Shown: positions 54,007-62,407, counted from the stretch's first letter. The stretch is DNA of 64,000 nt from Phyllobacterium trifolii (GCF_014192095.1 NZ_JACHXN010000008.1:124001-188000); one strand, 5' to 3'. Notes: generated from the letters alone by a model not told the origin. Numbers and translations are program-made.

Positions 54007-54017
54007 GCGGTGCGAAT

Positions 54018-54854
54018 ATGGATAAACGAGATCTTTCCCGCCTGTTCCAGGAGCGCATCAAAAGTCTCCTTGTCCGGAGTGGTGAAAACCAGTCAGCCTT
54101 TGCTGCATCAGTTGGTATTGACCGTTCAGCCCTGTCACAATTGCTTTCCGGTCAATCTACCAGGCTGCCGCGCGTCGAGACTTTGCTCAACATTGCCGAG
54201 CGCCACGCCGTGTCGCTCGATTGGCTTCTGGGACTGAGTCAGGATGAGGGTATTACCGGCGAACTTCGCCCAAGCCTGGAAATCGAAGAAGGCTCGGACA
54301 ATTTCGAACGCACTCTTCTCGTCAAATGGCACGCGGAAGCCACAGGCAGCAAAATCCGGTACGTTCCCGCGCGCATCCCGGACCTGTTGCGGACACAGGC
54401 CGTGGTTGCGTACGAAACATCAATGGTCCACCGCGACCCGGCAACCCAGTTGAGCGAGACCGCATTCCGGCTTGATTATAATCGACAACCGGGCACCGAC
54501 ATGGAAGTCTGTATGCCGTTTCAGACGCTAAGCGACTTCGCCGCCGGTTGCAGCATCTGGAGCGATCTTTCGCGCAAGGTCCGTCTCGAACAGCTCAACC
54601 ACATGGCCGAATTGATTGATGAGCTCTATCCGTCATTTCGGCTTTATCTCTTTGACGGACGCGAGCGTTTCTCTGTTCCCTATACCGTTTTTGGCCCTTA
54701 CCGCGCCGCTATATTTGTCGGGGAAATGTATCTGGTCCTGTACACAACAGACGCGGTCCTGACCATGCAACGGCATTTTGACGGATTGATCCGGGTTGCC
54801 AAAGTCAATGCCCACGAAGTGGCTGGCTACGTTTCATCGCTGAAGGTCAGTTGA
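54018..54854 (+). CDS. XRE-family transcriptional regulator
   Basis: 278-residue protein with an N-terminal helix-turn-helix (about residues 20-70, including NQSAFAASVGIDRSALSQLL) and a C-terminal domain of about 190 residues that I do not recognise. The ATG at 54018 was chosen over an upstream GTG, although its ribosome binding site is poor. It is divergent from the desaturase and lies inside the amine/C1 island, so it may control the desaturase and possibly the transporter. Confidence 0.82.
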   Translation: MDKRDLSRLFQERIKSLLVRSGENQSAFAASVGIDRSALSQLLSGQSTRLPRVETLLNIAERHAVSLDWLLGLSQDEGITGELRPSLEIEEGSDNFERTLLVKWHAEATGSKIRYVPARIPDLLRTQAVVAYETSMVHRDPATQLSETAFRLDYNRQPGTDMEVCMPFQTLSDFAAGCSIWSDLSRKVRLEQLNHMAELIDELYPSFRLYLFDGRERFSVPYTVFGPYRAAIFVGEMYLVLYTTDAVLTMQRHFDGLIRVAKVNAHEVAGYVSSLKVS

Positions 54855-54892
54855 CCATGCGGCAGGCCTTGTCGCAAATGATTGTTGACCAC

Positions 54893-54912
54893 ATATAAAG
54901 ACTTCCTTATAT
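54893..54912. promoter_or_regulatory. ATATAA-N8-TTATAT dyad upstream of the BHMT gene
   Basis: A 20-bp inverted repeat (ATATAA at 54893-54898, TTATAT at 54907-54912) lies 33 bp before the methyltransferase start. Methionine-cycle genes in alphaproteobacteria are often under ArsR-type SAH/SAM-responsive repressors that bind AT-rich dyads, so this is a candidate operator. The match is by shape only. Confidence 0.4.
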
Positions 54913-54945
54913 CGTTATTTAGCTTATCCAAAGGGAACGTGCGCC

Positions 54946-55959
54946 ATGACTATTGCAAACCCACTTGCTGATCTCATCGCTGAGAAGGGCGTTTTGCTGG
55001 CCGATGGTGCAACAGGCACAAATCTTTTTGCAACCGGGCTTGAAGCAGGCGAAGCTCCGGAACTCTGGAATGAAGCGCAACCCGAGAAAATCGTTGCTCT
55101 ACACCAAGGGTTTGTCGATGCCGGGGCCGACATCATCCTGACCAATTCCTTCGGTGGCACACGTCATCGTCTGAAACTGCATCATGCACAGGATCGTGTA
55201 TTCGAACTCAACAAGAAAGCCGCCAAACTTGCGCGCAGCGTCGCTGACAAGGCTGACCGCAAGATTATTGTTGCAGGTTCCGTCGGCCCGACAGGCGAAT
55301 TACTAGTGCCGCTCGGTGCCTTGACCGAAGAAGATGCGGTCGCGGCATTTACGGAACAGCTGGAAGGCCTGAAGGCTGGCGGCGTGGACGTGGCGTGGAT
55401 CGAAACAATGTCAGCTCCGGGCGAAATCCGCGCAGCCGCAGAGGCAGCTGTCAAAGTGGGCCTTCCTTATGTTTATACCGGATCATTCGATACCGCCGGC
55501 AAGACCATGATGGGCCTACCGCCGAAGGACATCCATGGTGTAGTCGATGGGCTTGCGCAACGTCCGGTTGCCGTTGGCGCAAATTGTGGCGTCGGTGCCT
55601 CGGATATTTTGGCGTCTCTCCTCGACATGAGCGAAGCCGACCCTTCCGCAACGATCGTTATCAAAGGCAACTGCGGCATACCGGAATTTCGCGGCGCGGA
55701 AATCTTCTATTCTGGCACTCCGGAACTGATGGCCGACTACGCCCATCTCGCAATCAATGGCGGCGCAAAGATCATCGGTGGCTGCTGCGGCACATCATTC
55801 GAGCATCTGGCGGCAATGCGCAAAGCGCTCGACAGTCACACGCATGGCGCACGCCCTTCTGTCGAGACAATCGTCGAGACCATCGGACCAATGCGCAACA
55901 AGCTTGCAGCTCACGCTGATGACATGCCGAAGCGGGAACGCCGCGGACGGCGGGGATAG
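54946..55959 (+). CDS. bmt: Betaine-homocysteine S-methyltransferase-like protein
   Basis: 337-residue zinc-dependent methyltransferase. The zinc cysteines are C214 in GANCGVG and C280-C281 in GGCCGTSFEHL, the spacing of the homocysteine S-methyltransferase/BHMT family; LLADGATGTNLF starts the barrel. It would transfer a methyl group from glycine betaine to homocysteine, giving methionine and dimethylglycine. The DMGDH-like flavoprotein upstream could use the dimethylglycine. Donor specificity is inferred. Confidence 0.87.
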   Translation: MTIANPLADLIAEKGVLLADGATGTNLFATGLEAGEAPELWNEAQPEKIVALHQGFVDAGADIILTNSFGGTRHRLKLHHAQDRVFELNKKAAKLARSVADKADRKIIVAGSVGPTGELLVPLGALTEEDAVAAFTEQLEGLKAGGVDVAWIETMSAPGEIRAAAEAAVKVGLPYVYTGSFDTAGKTMMGLPPKDIHGVVDGLAQRPVAVGANCGVGASDILASLLDMSEADPSATIVIKGNCGIPEFRGAEIFYSGTPELMADYAHLAINGGAKIIGGCCGTSFEHLAAMRKALDSHTHGARPSVETIVETIGPMRNKLAAHADDMPKRERRGRRG

Positions 55960-55966
55960 ACTAACT

Positions 55967-56008
55967 TGACGCAAAAACCGGCGGTTTTACCCGCCGGTTT
56001 TTGCGTCA
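55967..56008. terminator. Strong bidirectional hairpin terminator
   Basis: An 18-bp perfect stem, TGACGCAAAAACCGGCGG paired with its complement, surrounds the loop TTTTAC. A-rich and T-rich arms provide U-tracts in both directions, so it can serve both bmt (plus) and the PadR gene (minus, stop at 56022). Confidence 0.85.
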
Positions 56009-56021
56009 GTCTTTTTAGACC

Positions 56022-56627
56022 TCAGAGATCCTCGATCTCGCGGCGGACCCTCTTCAGGATTTCGCGCAACTGCTCGGCTTTTTCTGTTGTCAGCGATCCA
56101 CTACGAAGCTTCGAGCGAAGCGCGAAACTCAATGCATGCATCTCTTCACCCAGAGCAGCACCGTGTATCTCGCCTGAGGCGCTGTCGAGTTGGCCGTTTA
56201 TCTTGTCCAACTCCGCCCGGTTCTCGTCGAGATAGGCAAGCCCCTGATCCGTAATCGTATAGAGCCGCTTGTTGCCCGTTGTGGTGGAAGTGACAAGATC
56301 GGTCTCTTCCATCATCTGCAACATCGGGTAGATCGCACCGGCACTCGGGGTATAGGCCCCCTGGAATCTCGCCTCCAGCGCCTTGATGACATCGTAACCG
56401 TGACGCGGTTCTTCCGCGATCAAGCCGAGGACGACAAGACGCAATGCGCCCGGATCAAACATACGCGGACCGCGCCCTCCAAAAGGACCGCCTCGATGCC
56501 GCCCGAACGGACTGCCGCGTCCGCGGCCGCCAAAGCGACCGCCTCCCTCCTGCGAACCTGACATTGCCTCAACGCGCGACCAGTGATCGCCGCCGAGACC
56601 GTGGTGATTTCTGCAATGACCGTACAT
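56022..56627 (-). CDS. PadR-family transcriptional regulator with Gly/Arg-rich N terminus
   Basis: 201-residue regulator. After a disordered, Gly/Arg/His-rich stretch (residues 1-58, with GGGRFGGRGRG) comes a PadR winged-helix domain (RLVVLGLIAEEPRHGYDVIK) and a C-terminal helical part. The ATG at 56627 is preceded by AGGAGA 7 nt upstream. It is likely autoregulated through the AAAGATATATCTTT palindromes just upstream. Its targets are unknown. Confidence 0.88.
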   Translation of the reverse strand: MYGHCRNHHGLGGDHWSRVEAMSGSQEGGGRFGGRGRGSPFGRHRGGPFGGRGPRMFDPGALRLVVLGLIAEEPRHGYDVIKALEARFQGAYTPSAGAIYPMLQMMEETDLVTSTTTGNKRLYTITDQGLAYLDENRAELDKINGQLDSASGEIHGAALGEEMHALSFALRSKLRSGSLTTEKAEQLREILKRVRREIEDL

Positions 56628-56669
56628 GGAATTTCTCCTAGTTATATCTTTCATGCGCTATATCTACAC

Positions 56670-56708
56670 AAAGATATATCTTTAAGCAAGTCAAAGATAT
56701 ATCTTTTA
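56670..56708. promoter_or_regulatory. Tandem palindromic operators upstream of the PadR gene
   Basis: AAAGATATATCTTT (56670-56683) and AAAGATATATATCTTT (56693-56708) are perfect palindromes with centres 24 bp apart, 43-81 bp before the PadR start. PadR proteins usually repress their own gene by binding AT-rich dyads of this kind. Confidence 0.65.
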
Positions 56709-56764
56709 ACGAGATTCCCGCCTAAGAGTTTGAATTAGCTTCCGTATTTTTTACGGAAAGCACG

Positions 56765-57457
56765 TCAGCCCTTCGCAAAGGCGTTCATATGAAAACGCAT
56801 CTGCGGCGCGTTGTACGCAGACTCGTGTCCCACAGGACAGGCGCGGCGCGCCAAACAACCGCTGCTCAGGCACTCATTCCCCTCTCCGGAAGCCAGATGG
56901 GAACGACAACGGACAACATCATATCCACCATCGGAAAAGGCATTCACTGGACAGGCCGAAAGGCATGGCTTGTCCTGGCAATCGTCGCAGGGGTGATGTT
57001 GCGGACCACTGCTAGCAAAATCGAGCGCGCGATCGAATAGCAGCGCCCCGCGAAAGGCCTGCCAAAGCCCGTATTGTGGATGGATCAGTATTCCGAGTGG
57101 AGAAGGGCGCAGTCCCTCGGCGCGCATCGCCCATTGTTGAAACGGCAGATAGGGCCGATCGGAGGGAAACACGGCTATTGCACCGAATTTCATTGCAACG
57201 GCACTCAGAACATCCTTGGACCATTGATCGAGCGGATCCTGGGAATCCGCGTGATCTTGCCACCACCGCGTGAAATGCGGCCAAATGGCCGACCCGAAGT
57301 GGCCAAACAAGACAACACTTCGAAAATGCCCCCCTTGAATCAAGGGCGAAGGAGCGTTCTCTTCGTCGAAAACGAAACCGCCGCGCGGGACCAAACCATA
57401 TGGCTCCAGCGCGGCGGCGATTTGATTGGGGATCAGGTTTTCACGATTATCCTGCAT
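56765..57457 (-). CDS. QueG-like protein with two [4Fe-4S] sites, downstream of MttB2
   Basis: 230-residue protein. Eight cysteines in the C-terminal third (C157, C160, C165, C169-P and C184, C196, C201, C207-P) fit two [4Fe-4S] clusters, as in epoxyqueuosine reductase QueG. The N-terminal 150 residues loosely resemble QueG but are shorter, so a full cobalamin-binding domain is doubtful. AAGGG lies 6 nt before the ATG. It is 79 bp downstream of MttB2 on the same strand. A role as reductive activator of the corrinoid protein is an attractive inference, not shown. Confidence 0.7.
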   Translation of the reverse strand: MQDNRENLIPNQIAAALEPYGLVPRGGFVFDEENAPSPLIQGGHFRSVVLFGHFGSAIWPHFTRWWQDHADSQDPLDQWSKDVLSAVAMKFGAIAVFPSDRPYLPFQQWAMRAEGLRPSPLGILIHPQYGLWQAFRGALLFDRALDFASSGPQHHPCDDCQDKPCLSACPVNAFSDGGYDVVRCRSHLASGEGNECLSSGCLARRACPVGHESAYNAPQMRFHMNAFAKG

Positions 57458-57536
57458 CTGAACCCTTTACAGCAGAGGCCCAGACTTCCTGGTGGATCAG
57501 ATCGGCCACTTTAGCCCGGCCGTCTTCGGGCTTCTT

Positions 57537-59123
57537 TCACGTGAAAGCGTCGGGCATGGACGCCTTTTTCTTGGCGATGAACTCCTTAAGAGAATCGTCG
57601 ATGGCCGGGTCGAGATAAGGCGCCTCGTATGTTTCCAGCCAACGGCGAGCAAGTTCATTAGCGCGCTGATCCGCCCGCTTTTCGCCTTCCGCCAGCCATT
57701 GCTCGTACGAATTGTTATCTGCAATATTCGACCGATAGAATGCCGTTTGGAAGTTCGCCTGCGTGTGGTCGCAACCAAGATAGTGGCTACCAGGACCAAC
57801 TTGCCGGATAGCATCCATCGCCTGACCGTTCTCGGAGAGGTCGACGCCTTGGGCGATCTTCTGGGCCATGCCGAGCTGATCGATATCCATCATGAATTTT
57901 TCATAGGAAGATACCAGACCGCCTTCGAGCCAGCCCGCCCCATGCAGCACGAAATTCGTGCCCGCAAGAAGCGTCGAATTCAATGTATTCGCGCTCTCAT
58001 AAGCTGCCTGAGCATCGGAAACCTTGGAAGCACAGAGCGAACCACCGGTGCGGAAAGGCAATCCGCAGCGGCGTGCCAGCTGCGCGGCACCGTAGGAAAC
58101 CAACGAGGGTTCGGGCGTACCAAAGGTCGGCGCACCTGATTGCATGGAGATCGACGACGCGAATGTGCCGAAAATCACAGGGGCGCCGGGCCGGATCAGC
58201 TGGGTGAAAGACGCTCCCGCAAGAACCTCTGCCAGGACCTGCGTGAGCGTACCTGCCACTGTTACCGGGCTCATGGCGCCGGCAAGAATGAACGGCGTGA
58301 CTATGCAAGCCTGGTTGTTACGCGCATAGACCTTCAATGCACCCAACATGGTTTCGTCGAACACCATGGGAGAATTCGCATTGATCAGGCTGGTCAAAAC
58401 AGTGTTTTGATCGAGGTAGTCCTCGCCAAAGACCAGCTTGCACATGGAGATCGTATCTTCTGCACGTTCAGGTGCGGTGACAGATCCCATGAAAGGCTTG
58501 TCGGAATATTTGATATGCGCATACACCATATCAAGATGGCGTTTGTTGACGGGCACATCGACCGGTTCACATACCGTACCGCCGGAATGATGAATAGACG
58601 GCGCCATATAAGCCAGCTTGACGAAATTATTGAAATCTTCGATCGTCGCGTAGCGGCGAACGCCCTCGAGATCACGAACGAAAGGCGGCCCATAGACCGG
58701 TGCAAAAACGGTAGCATCGCCGCCAATCTGGACGGAGCGTTCCGGATTTCGCGCATGCTGCGTGTAGATCGGCGGAGCAGTCTTCAGCAGAGAACGCGGC
58801 AGACCCTTGGGGAAATGTACCCGCTCGCCCTTGACGTCGGCACCCGCTTCTTTCCATAGCGCCAGTGCTTCCGCGTCATCGCGAAACTCGATACCAATCT
58901 CTTCAAGCACCGTATCGGCGTTCGCCTCAATTATCGACAAACCTTCTTCGTCCAACACTTCGAACGTTCGTATCTTGCGCGTAATATAAGTTAGCGACTT
59001 ACCAGGACCGCCACCCGAACGCGCGGCACGACGTGCAGCTGCACCCGCGCCAGCGCCGCGGCCGCGACGTCCACTGCTTGTCTCTGCTTCTGCAGGTGCA
59101 TCGACTGACGTTTCCTCAACCAT
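57537..59123 (-). CDS. MttB-superfamily methyltransferase, copy 2
   Basis: 528-residue paralogue of MttB1, again without an in-frame amber codon. Residues 14-42 form an Arg/Gly/Ala-rich, probably disordered tail (RRGRGAGAGAAARRAARSGG). The barrel region keeps family stretches such as AGTLTQVLAEVLAGASFTQL and GAGWLEGGLVSSYEKFMMD. It is divergent from the corrinoid protein gene, with 243 bp between the starts, and is followed by the Fe-S protein. It should methylate that corrinoid protein from an amine whose identity is unknown. Confidence 0.88.
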   Translation of the reverse strand: MVEETSVDAPAEAETSSGRRGRGAGAGAAARRAARSGGGPGKSLTYITRKIRTFEVLDEEGLSIIEANADTVLEEIGIEFRDDAEALALWKEAGADVKGERVHFPKGLPRSLLKTAPPIYTQHARNPERSVQIGGDATVFAPVYGPPFVRDLEGVRRYATIEDFNNFVKLAYMAPSIHHSGGTVCEPVDVPVNKRHLDMVYAHIKYSDKPFMGSVTAPERAEDTISMCKLVFGEDYLDQNTVLTSLINANSPMVFDETMLGALKVYARNNQACIVTPFILAGAMSPVTVAGTLTQVLAEVLAGASFTQLIRPGAPVIFGTFASSISMQSGAPTFGTPEPSLVSYGAAQLARRCGLPFRTGGSLCASKVSDAQAAYESANTLNSTLLAGTNFVLHGAGWLEGGLVSSYEKFMMDIDQLGMAQKIAQGVDLSENGQAMDAIRQVGPGSHYLGCDHTQANFQTAFYRSNIADNNSYEQWLAEGEKRADQRANELARRWLETYEAPYLDPAIDDSLKEFIAKKKASMPDAFT

Positions 59124-59322
59124 TTTCTGTCTCCTCAGCGCTTCACAAGCGCAGACTTCTTCTTAAGCAGGTCAAATCTAAACGTGGCACCAGCGAGAGC
59201 GTTTCCGTGTGCGGCACCGGGTGGCGCATCGGAGACAAACTGCCGGTCGTTTTCGTCATTTACTAGGTCGCATTTAAGCGATGCGTTTTCAGCAACTTGC
59301 CCGATATGTTAAAGAAACACCA

Positions 59323-59346
59323 GTTATGTTAGTGACATTGCATAAC
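59323..59346. promoter_or_regulatory. GTTATG-N12-CATAAC dyad before the corrinoid protein gene
   Basis: A perfect 6-bp inverted repeat separated by 12 nt lies 20 bp before the corrinoid protein start codon, in the divergent promoter region shared with MttB2. It is a candidate operator or activator site. Confidence 0.4.
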
Positions 59347-59366
59347 GCTTGAGAGGAAGCATAAAA

Positions 59367-60065
59367 ATGGCCGATGATGAAATCATTCTTTCGGAGCTTT
59401 CTGACGATGAACTCGTCGAGCAGATGCATGACGATCTCTATGACGGCCTGAAGGAAGAAATCGAGGAAGGCACCAACATTCTGCTTGAGCGCGGTTGGGT
59501 GCCTTACAAGGTTCTGACCGAAGCCTTGGTCGAGGGCATGCGCATCGTTGGCGAAGACTTCCGGGACGGCATTCTCTTCGTACCTGAAGTACTGCTCTCA
59601 GCCAACGCGATGAAGGCCGGCATGTTTATCCTGCGCCCTCTCCTTGCTGCAACCGGGGCACCGAAGCAGGGCAAGCTCGTCATCGGGACCGTCAAAGGTG
59701 ACATTCATGACATCGGAAAAAATCTGGTCGGCATGATGATGGAAGGTGCCGGCTTCGATGTCATTGACCTTGGTATCAACAATCCGGTCGAAAAGTATCT
59801 GGCGGCGATCGAAGAACATCAACCCGACATTCTTGGCATGTCGGCACTACTCACGACCACCATGCCCTACATGAAAGTCGTCATCGACACGATGAAGGAA
59901 AAGGGCATCCGCGACGACTATATCGTGCTCGTGGGTGGTGCACCTCTCAACGAAGAGTTCGGCAAGGCCGTCGGCGCGGACGCCTATTGCCGCGATGCGG
60001 CGGTTGCTGTTGAGACCGCCAAAGCCTACATGAAACGCAAACACAATCAGCTTTCGGGAGCTTGA
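59367..60065 (+). CDS. Corrinoid (B12-binding) methyl-carrier protein
   Basis: 232-residue MttC/MtgC-type protein. The N-terminal helical cap covers about residues 1-95, and the cobalamin Rossmann domain holds D112-I-H114-D-I-G117 (DxHxxG), with H114 as lower cobalt ligand, followed by SALLTTTMPYM and VGGAPL. It receives the methyl group from MttB proteins and hands it to the pterin methyltransferase. The ATG at 59367 has GAGGAAG upstream. It is cytoplasmic and is the biochemical hub of the island. Confidence 0.93.
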   Translation: MADDEIILSELSDDELVEQMHDDLYDGLKEEIEEGTNILLERGWVPYKVLTEALVEGMRIVGEDFRDGILFVPEVLLSANAMKAGMFILRPLLAATGAPKQGKLVIGTVKGDIHDIGKNLVGMMMEGAGFDVIDLGINNPVEKYLAAIEEHQPDILGMSALLTTTMPYMKVVIDTMKEKGIRDDYIVLVGGAPLNEEFGKAVGADAYCRDAAVAVETAKAYMKRKHNQLSGA

Positions 60066-60072
60066 TGGCGTG

Positions 60073-60104
60073 CAAAACGGCCGCATGAGCATGCGACCGT
60101 TTTG
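60073..60104 (+). terminator. Hairpin terminator after the corrinoid protein gene
   Basis: CAAAACGGCCGCATG and CATGCGACCGTTTTG pair over 15 positions with one mismatch, 7 nt after the stop codon; the right arm ends TTTTGTT. It probably ends the corrinoid protein transcript. Confidence 0.7.
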
Positions 60105-60154
60105 TTAGCAAGAAATCAATAAACGGCTGAGGCCCAGACGGCCCTAAGCGTTAA

Positions 60155-60310
60155 TTAATTGGCTGACTTTGCCACGCGATGACCAGCGCTCTGGGTCGCA
60201 TTGACCGTATTGGCCGTATCTTGACCCATGCCGCGAATCGTATTGGCACAGCCGGCAAGTGCGACGACTGCAAGTACAGCGGCAATCGGAGCGATATGTG
60301 ATAGTTTCAT
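60155..60310 (-). CDS. Entericidin-type small lipoprotein
   Basis: 51-residue lipoprotein: signal peptide with the lipobox LAGC (Cys21), then NTIRGMGQDTANTVNATQ, the entericidin A/B pattern. A GGGAGA sequence precedes the ATG. Such peptides are membrane lipoproteins linked to envelope stress or toxin-antitoxin behaviour; the role here is unknown. It points away from the DUF1638 gene. Confidence 0.88.
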   Translation of the reverse strand: MKLSHIAPIAAVLAVVALAGCANTIRGMGQDTANTVNATQSAGHRVAKSAN

Positions 60311-60380
60311 GGACGGTATCTCCCGTTCTGCTAAAATTAAATCCAACGCTGGAACAACGCGATAGAGCAAGATCAGTTCC

Positions 60381-61007
60381 ATGAATGCAAGCCGAAAGTC
60401 GACGAAGTCACCAGAGATCGTGCGGGTCATTGCTTGCGGGATGATTGCGCGCGAAATCCTCGCGATACGCGAACAATTTGGCCTCGAGCATATTGATCTC
60501 AAGTGCCTCCCCGCGATTTATCATCACTATCCGGATAAGATTGCGCCATCGGTAGATCGCGCAATCTTCAAAGCCAAAGCAGAAGGCATAACACGCATAT
60601 TTGTCGGCTATGCAGACTGCGGTACGGGTGGCATGCTTGACCGCGTCTGTGAGAAACATGGCGTCGAACGTATCGCCGGCCCGCATTGCTTTTCATTCTA
60701 TGCCGGCAACGAAGCCTTCTCCTCACAGTGGGACGACGACATGACGTCGTTTTTCATGACGGATTTCCTCGCCCGCCATTTCGAAGCGTTCATGGTCAAA
60801 CCGCTGGGACTGGATCGGCACCCGGAACTGCGTGACATGTATTTTGGCAACTACACCAAGATGATCTACATGGCGCAGACCGATGACCCCAAGTTGAGCG
60901 CAAAGGCAGAGAGAGCGGCAGCATTTCTTGGCCTCGCCTACGAACGGCGCCTGACGGGTTATGGTGATCTCGTTCCCGCCTTGACCTCGGCTGCGGCTCC
61001 CGATTAG
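60381..61007 (+). CDS. DUF1638 domain protein
   Basis: 208-residue cytoplasmic protein of the DUF1638 family: CGMIAREILAIREQFGLEHI, HHYPDKIAPSV and GYADCGTGGMLD are recognisable blocks with several conserved Cys/His residues. DUF1638 genes commonly accompany corrinoid methyltransferase genes in methanogens and bacteria, but no activity is known to me. It lies 0.3 kb after the corrinoid protein. Confidence 0.85.
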   Translation: MNASRKSTKSPEIVRVIACGMIAREILAIREQFGLEHIDLKCLPAIYHHYPDKIAPSVDRAIFKAKAEGITRIFVGYADCGTGGMLDRVCEKHGVERIAGPHCFSFYAGNEAFSSQWDDDMTSFFMTDFLARHFEAFMVKPLGLDRHPELRDMYFGNYTKMIYMAQTDDPKLSAKAERAAAFLGLAYERRLTGYGDLVPALTSAAAPD

Positions 61008-61087
61008 ATTCTTCCTGATCGCCATCGGATGAACGACTTCTTCGTCTGTATGCCTGAATACCAAATCGAAACAGGTATCAATTCATT

Positions 61088-61666
61088 ATGCTTCGCGCTG
61101 GATTCGCCACGATTATCCTTATTGCTTGCACAACTGTCGCCCAAGCAGATGGTGCGACAACGCGGATTATCACAAAGCCTGATCAAGCGAAGCTCGACAA
61201 GTATGAAGAGACGATGGGCACGGCTGTCGAAGAAGCAAAAAAAGGCGGCACTCCAACCGACGTAAAATGGCTGGAGGAAATCCTGGCCAAGCCCCACCTG
61301 CCCTTTGGTGAAGATTTCGATATGACTGGCGAATGGAAATGCCGAACGGCAAAGCTTGGCAACGAACCGGCGCTGGTGATCTATAGCTGGTTCAAATGTC
61401 GGGTTACCGATGATGGATCGGGGTGGATGCTAGAAAAGACAAACGGCTCGCAGCGCACTAAGGGGCGTTTCTATACTGACAGCGACAAGCGTCTCACCTA
61501 TCTTGGTGCAGGTTATGTCGCCGGCGAAAAGCCCAGGAACTATGGCGCCGGTCCCGACGTTGATCAGGTAGGATACGCATACCGCACAGCAAAAAATGAG
61601 TTTCGAATCCAGTTTCCAGCTCCGGCTCGCGAATCTGTCATGGATATCCTCGAACTCAAACGTTGA
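61088..61666 (+). CDS. Secreted DUF4893 protein
   Basis: 192-residue protein with a signal peptide (about residues 1-20, ending VAQA) and a DUF4893-like body with two conserved cysteines (EWKCRTAKLG, YSWFKCRV). Periplasmic. No role in amine metabolism is apparent; it may simply be a neighbour. Confidence 0.75.
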   Translation: MLRAGFATIILIACTTVAQADGATTRIITKPDQAKLDKYEETMGTAVEEAKKGGTPTDVKWLEEILAKPHLPFGEDFDMTGEWKCRTAKLGNEPALVIYSWFKCRVTDDGSGWMLEKTNGSQRTKGRFYTDSDKRLTYLGAGYVAGEKPRNYGAGPDVDQVGYAYRTAKNEFRIQFPAPARESVMDILELKR

Positions 61667-61684
61667 GGTATATTCGTCATTGCA

Positions 61685-62407
61685 ATGTCACCAACCTCGC
61701 GCCATATGCGTCAAAATGTGAACAAAGACGAGAAGATGGCCGCAGTCGACGCAGAAGAAAAGAACAAGCCAAACCGTGTCCCTGTACGTTTGACGCCAGA
61801 CAATGACCCGCGCCCGCTCTCGCAGGTCTTCAGGGATTTGTCGCTTGCTGCAACAGCCCCGGTATCTTTTGACGAACTCGAAGACGCCTTTACAGATCGC
61901 AGTTTTGCCGCGCTCCTCACATTTTTTGCCATTTTGAATCTTATCCCGCTACCGCCAGGTACCGGGGTCATCACCGGAATTCCACTTGTGCTCGTTTCGG
62001 TACAAATGGTGATGGGGCGCGAATCTGTTTGGCTTCCAAGTTTCATGCGAACGAAAACCATTTCCCCTGACCGGTTCCGCTTGATATCGGCCAAAGTCGT
62101 TCCTTGGCTGGAATGGCTGGAAAAGTTTATCCGGCCGCGCAATTGGCCGTTTGGCCGCAAGCAGGGTGATCGCTGGCTTGGTGCTTTTACCACCATTCTT
62201 GGTCTGTCAGTGGTTCTGCCAATGCCGCTATCCAACTGGCTGCCCGCTTTCGCAACCGCGATTATCGGCATCGCACTTTGCGAGCGTGACGGCAGATTGA
62301 TGTTGGGCGGACTGATACTCGGTGTCGTCTCGATCGGCATTGTCACGGGCTTTGCCTTCGTTGCCGCGAATGTGCTTGCCTATGCCGCAACCTTCTGGCC
62401 TTTCTGA
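61685..62407 (+). CDS. exoD: ExoD-family membrane protein
   Basis: 240-residue membrane protein with the ExoD pattern: FRDLSLAATAPVSFDELEDA, FFAILNLIPLPPGTGVITG, and four or so hydrophobic helices. ExoD is linked to exopolysaccharide production and alkaline tolerance in rhizobia. Three in-frame ATGs (61685, 61706, 61736) could start it. Confidence 0.82.
   Translation: MSPTSRHMRQNVNKDEKMAAVDAEEKNKPNRVPVRLTPDNDPRPLSQVFRDLSLAATAPVSFDELEDAFTDRSFAALLTFFAILNLIPLPPGTGVITGIPLVLVSVQMVMGRESVWLPSFMRTKTISPDRFRLISAKVVPWLEWLEKFIRPRNWPFGRKQGDRWLGAFTTILGLSVVLPMPLSNWLPAFATAIIGIALCERDGRLMLGGLILGVVSIGIVTGFAFVAANVLAYAATFWPF

Noticed and set aside
57512-57532. AGCCCG/CGGGCT hairpin between MttB2 and the Fe-S gene as terminator
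   Set aside because: The stem is only 6 bp with no T-tract on the minus strand; read-through to the Fe-S gene is more likely.
47895-59123. Pyrrolysine (amber readthrough) in the MttB homologues
   Set aside because: Both genes are open over their full family length without an in-frame TAG, so they are non-pyrrolysine members.
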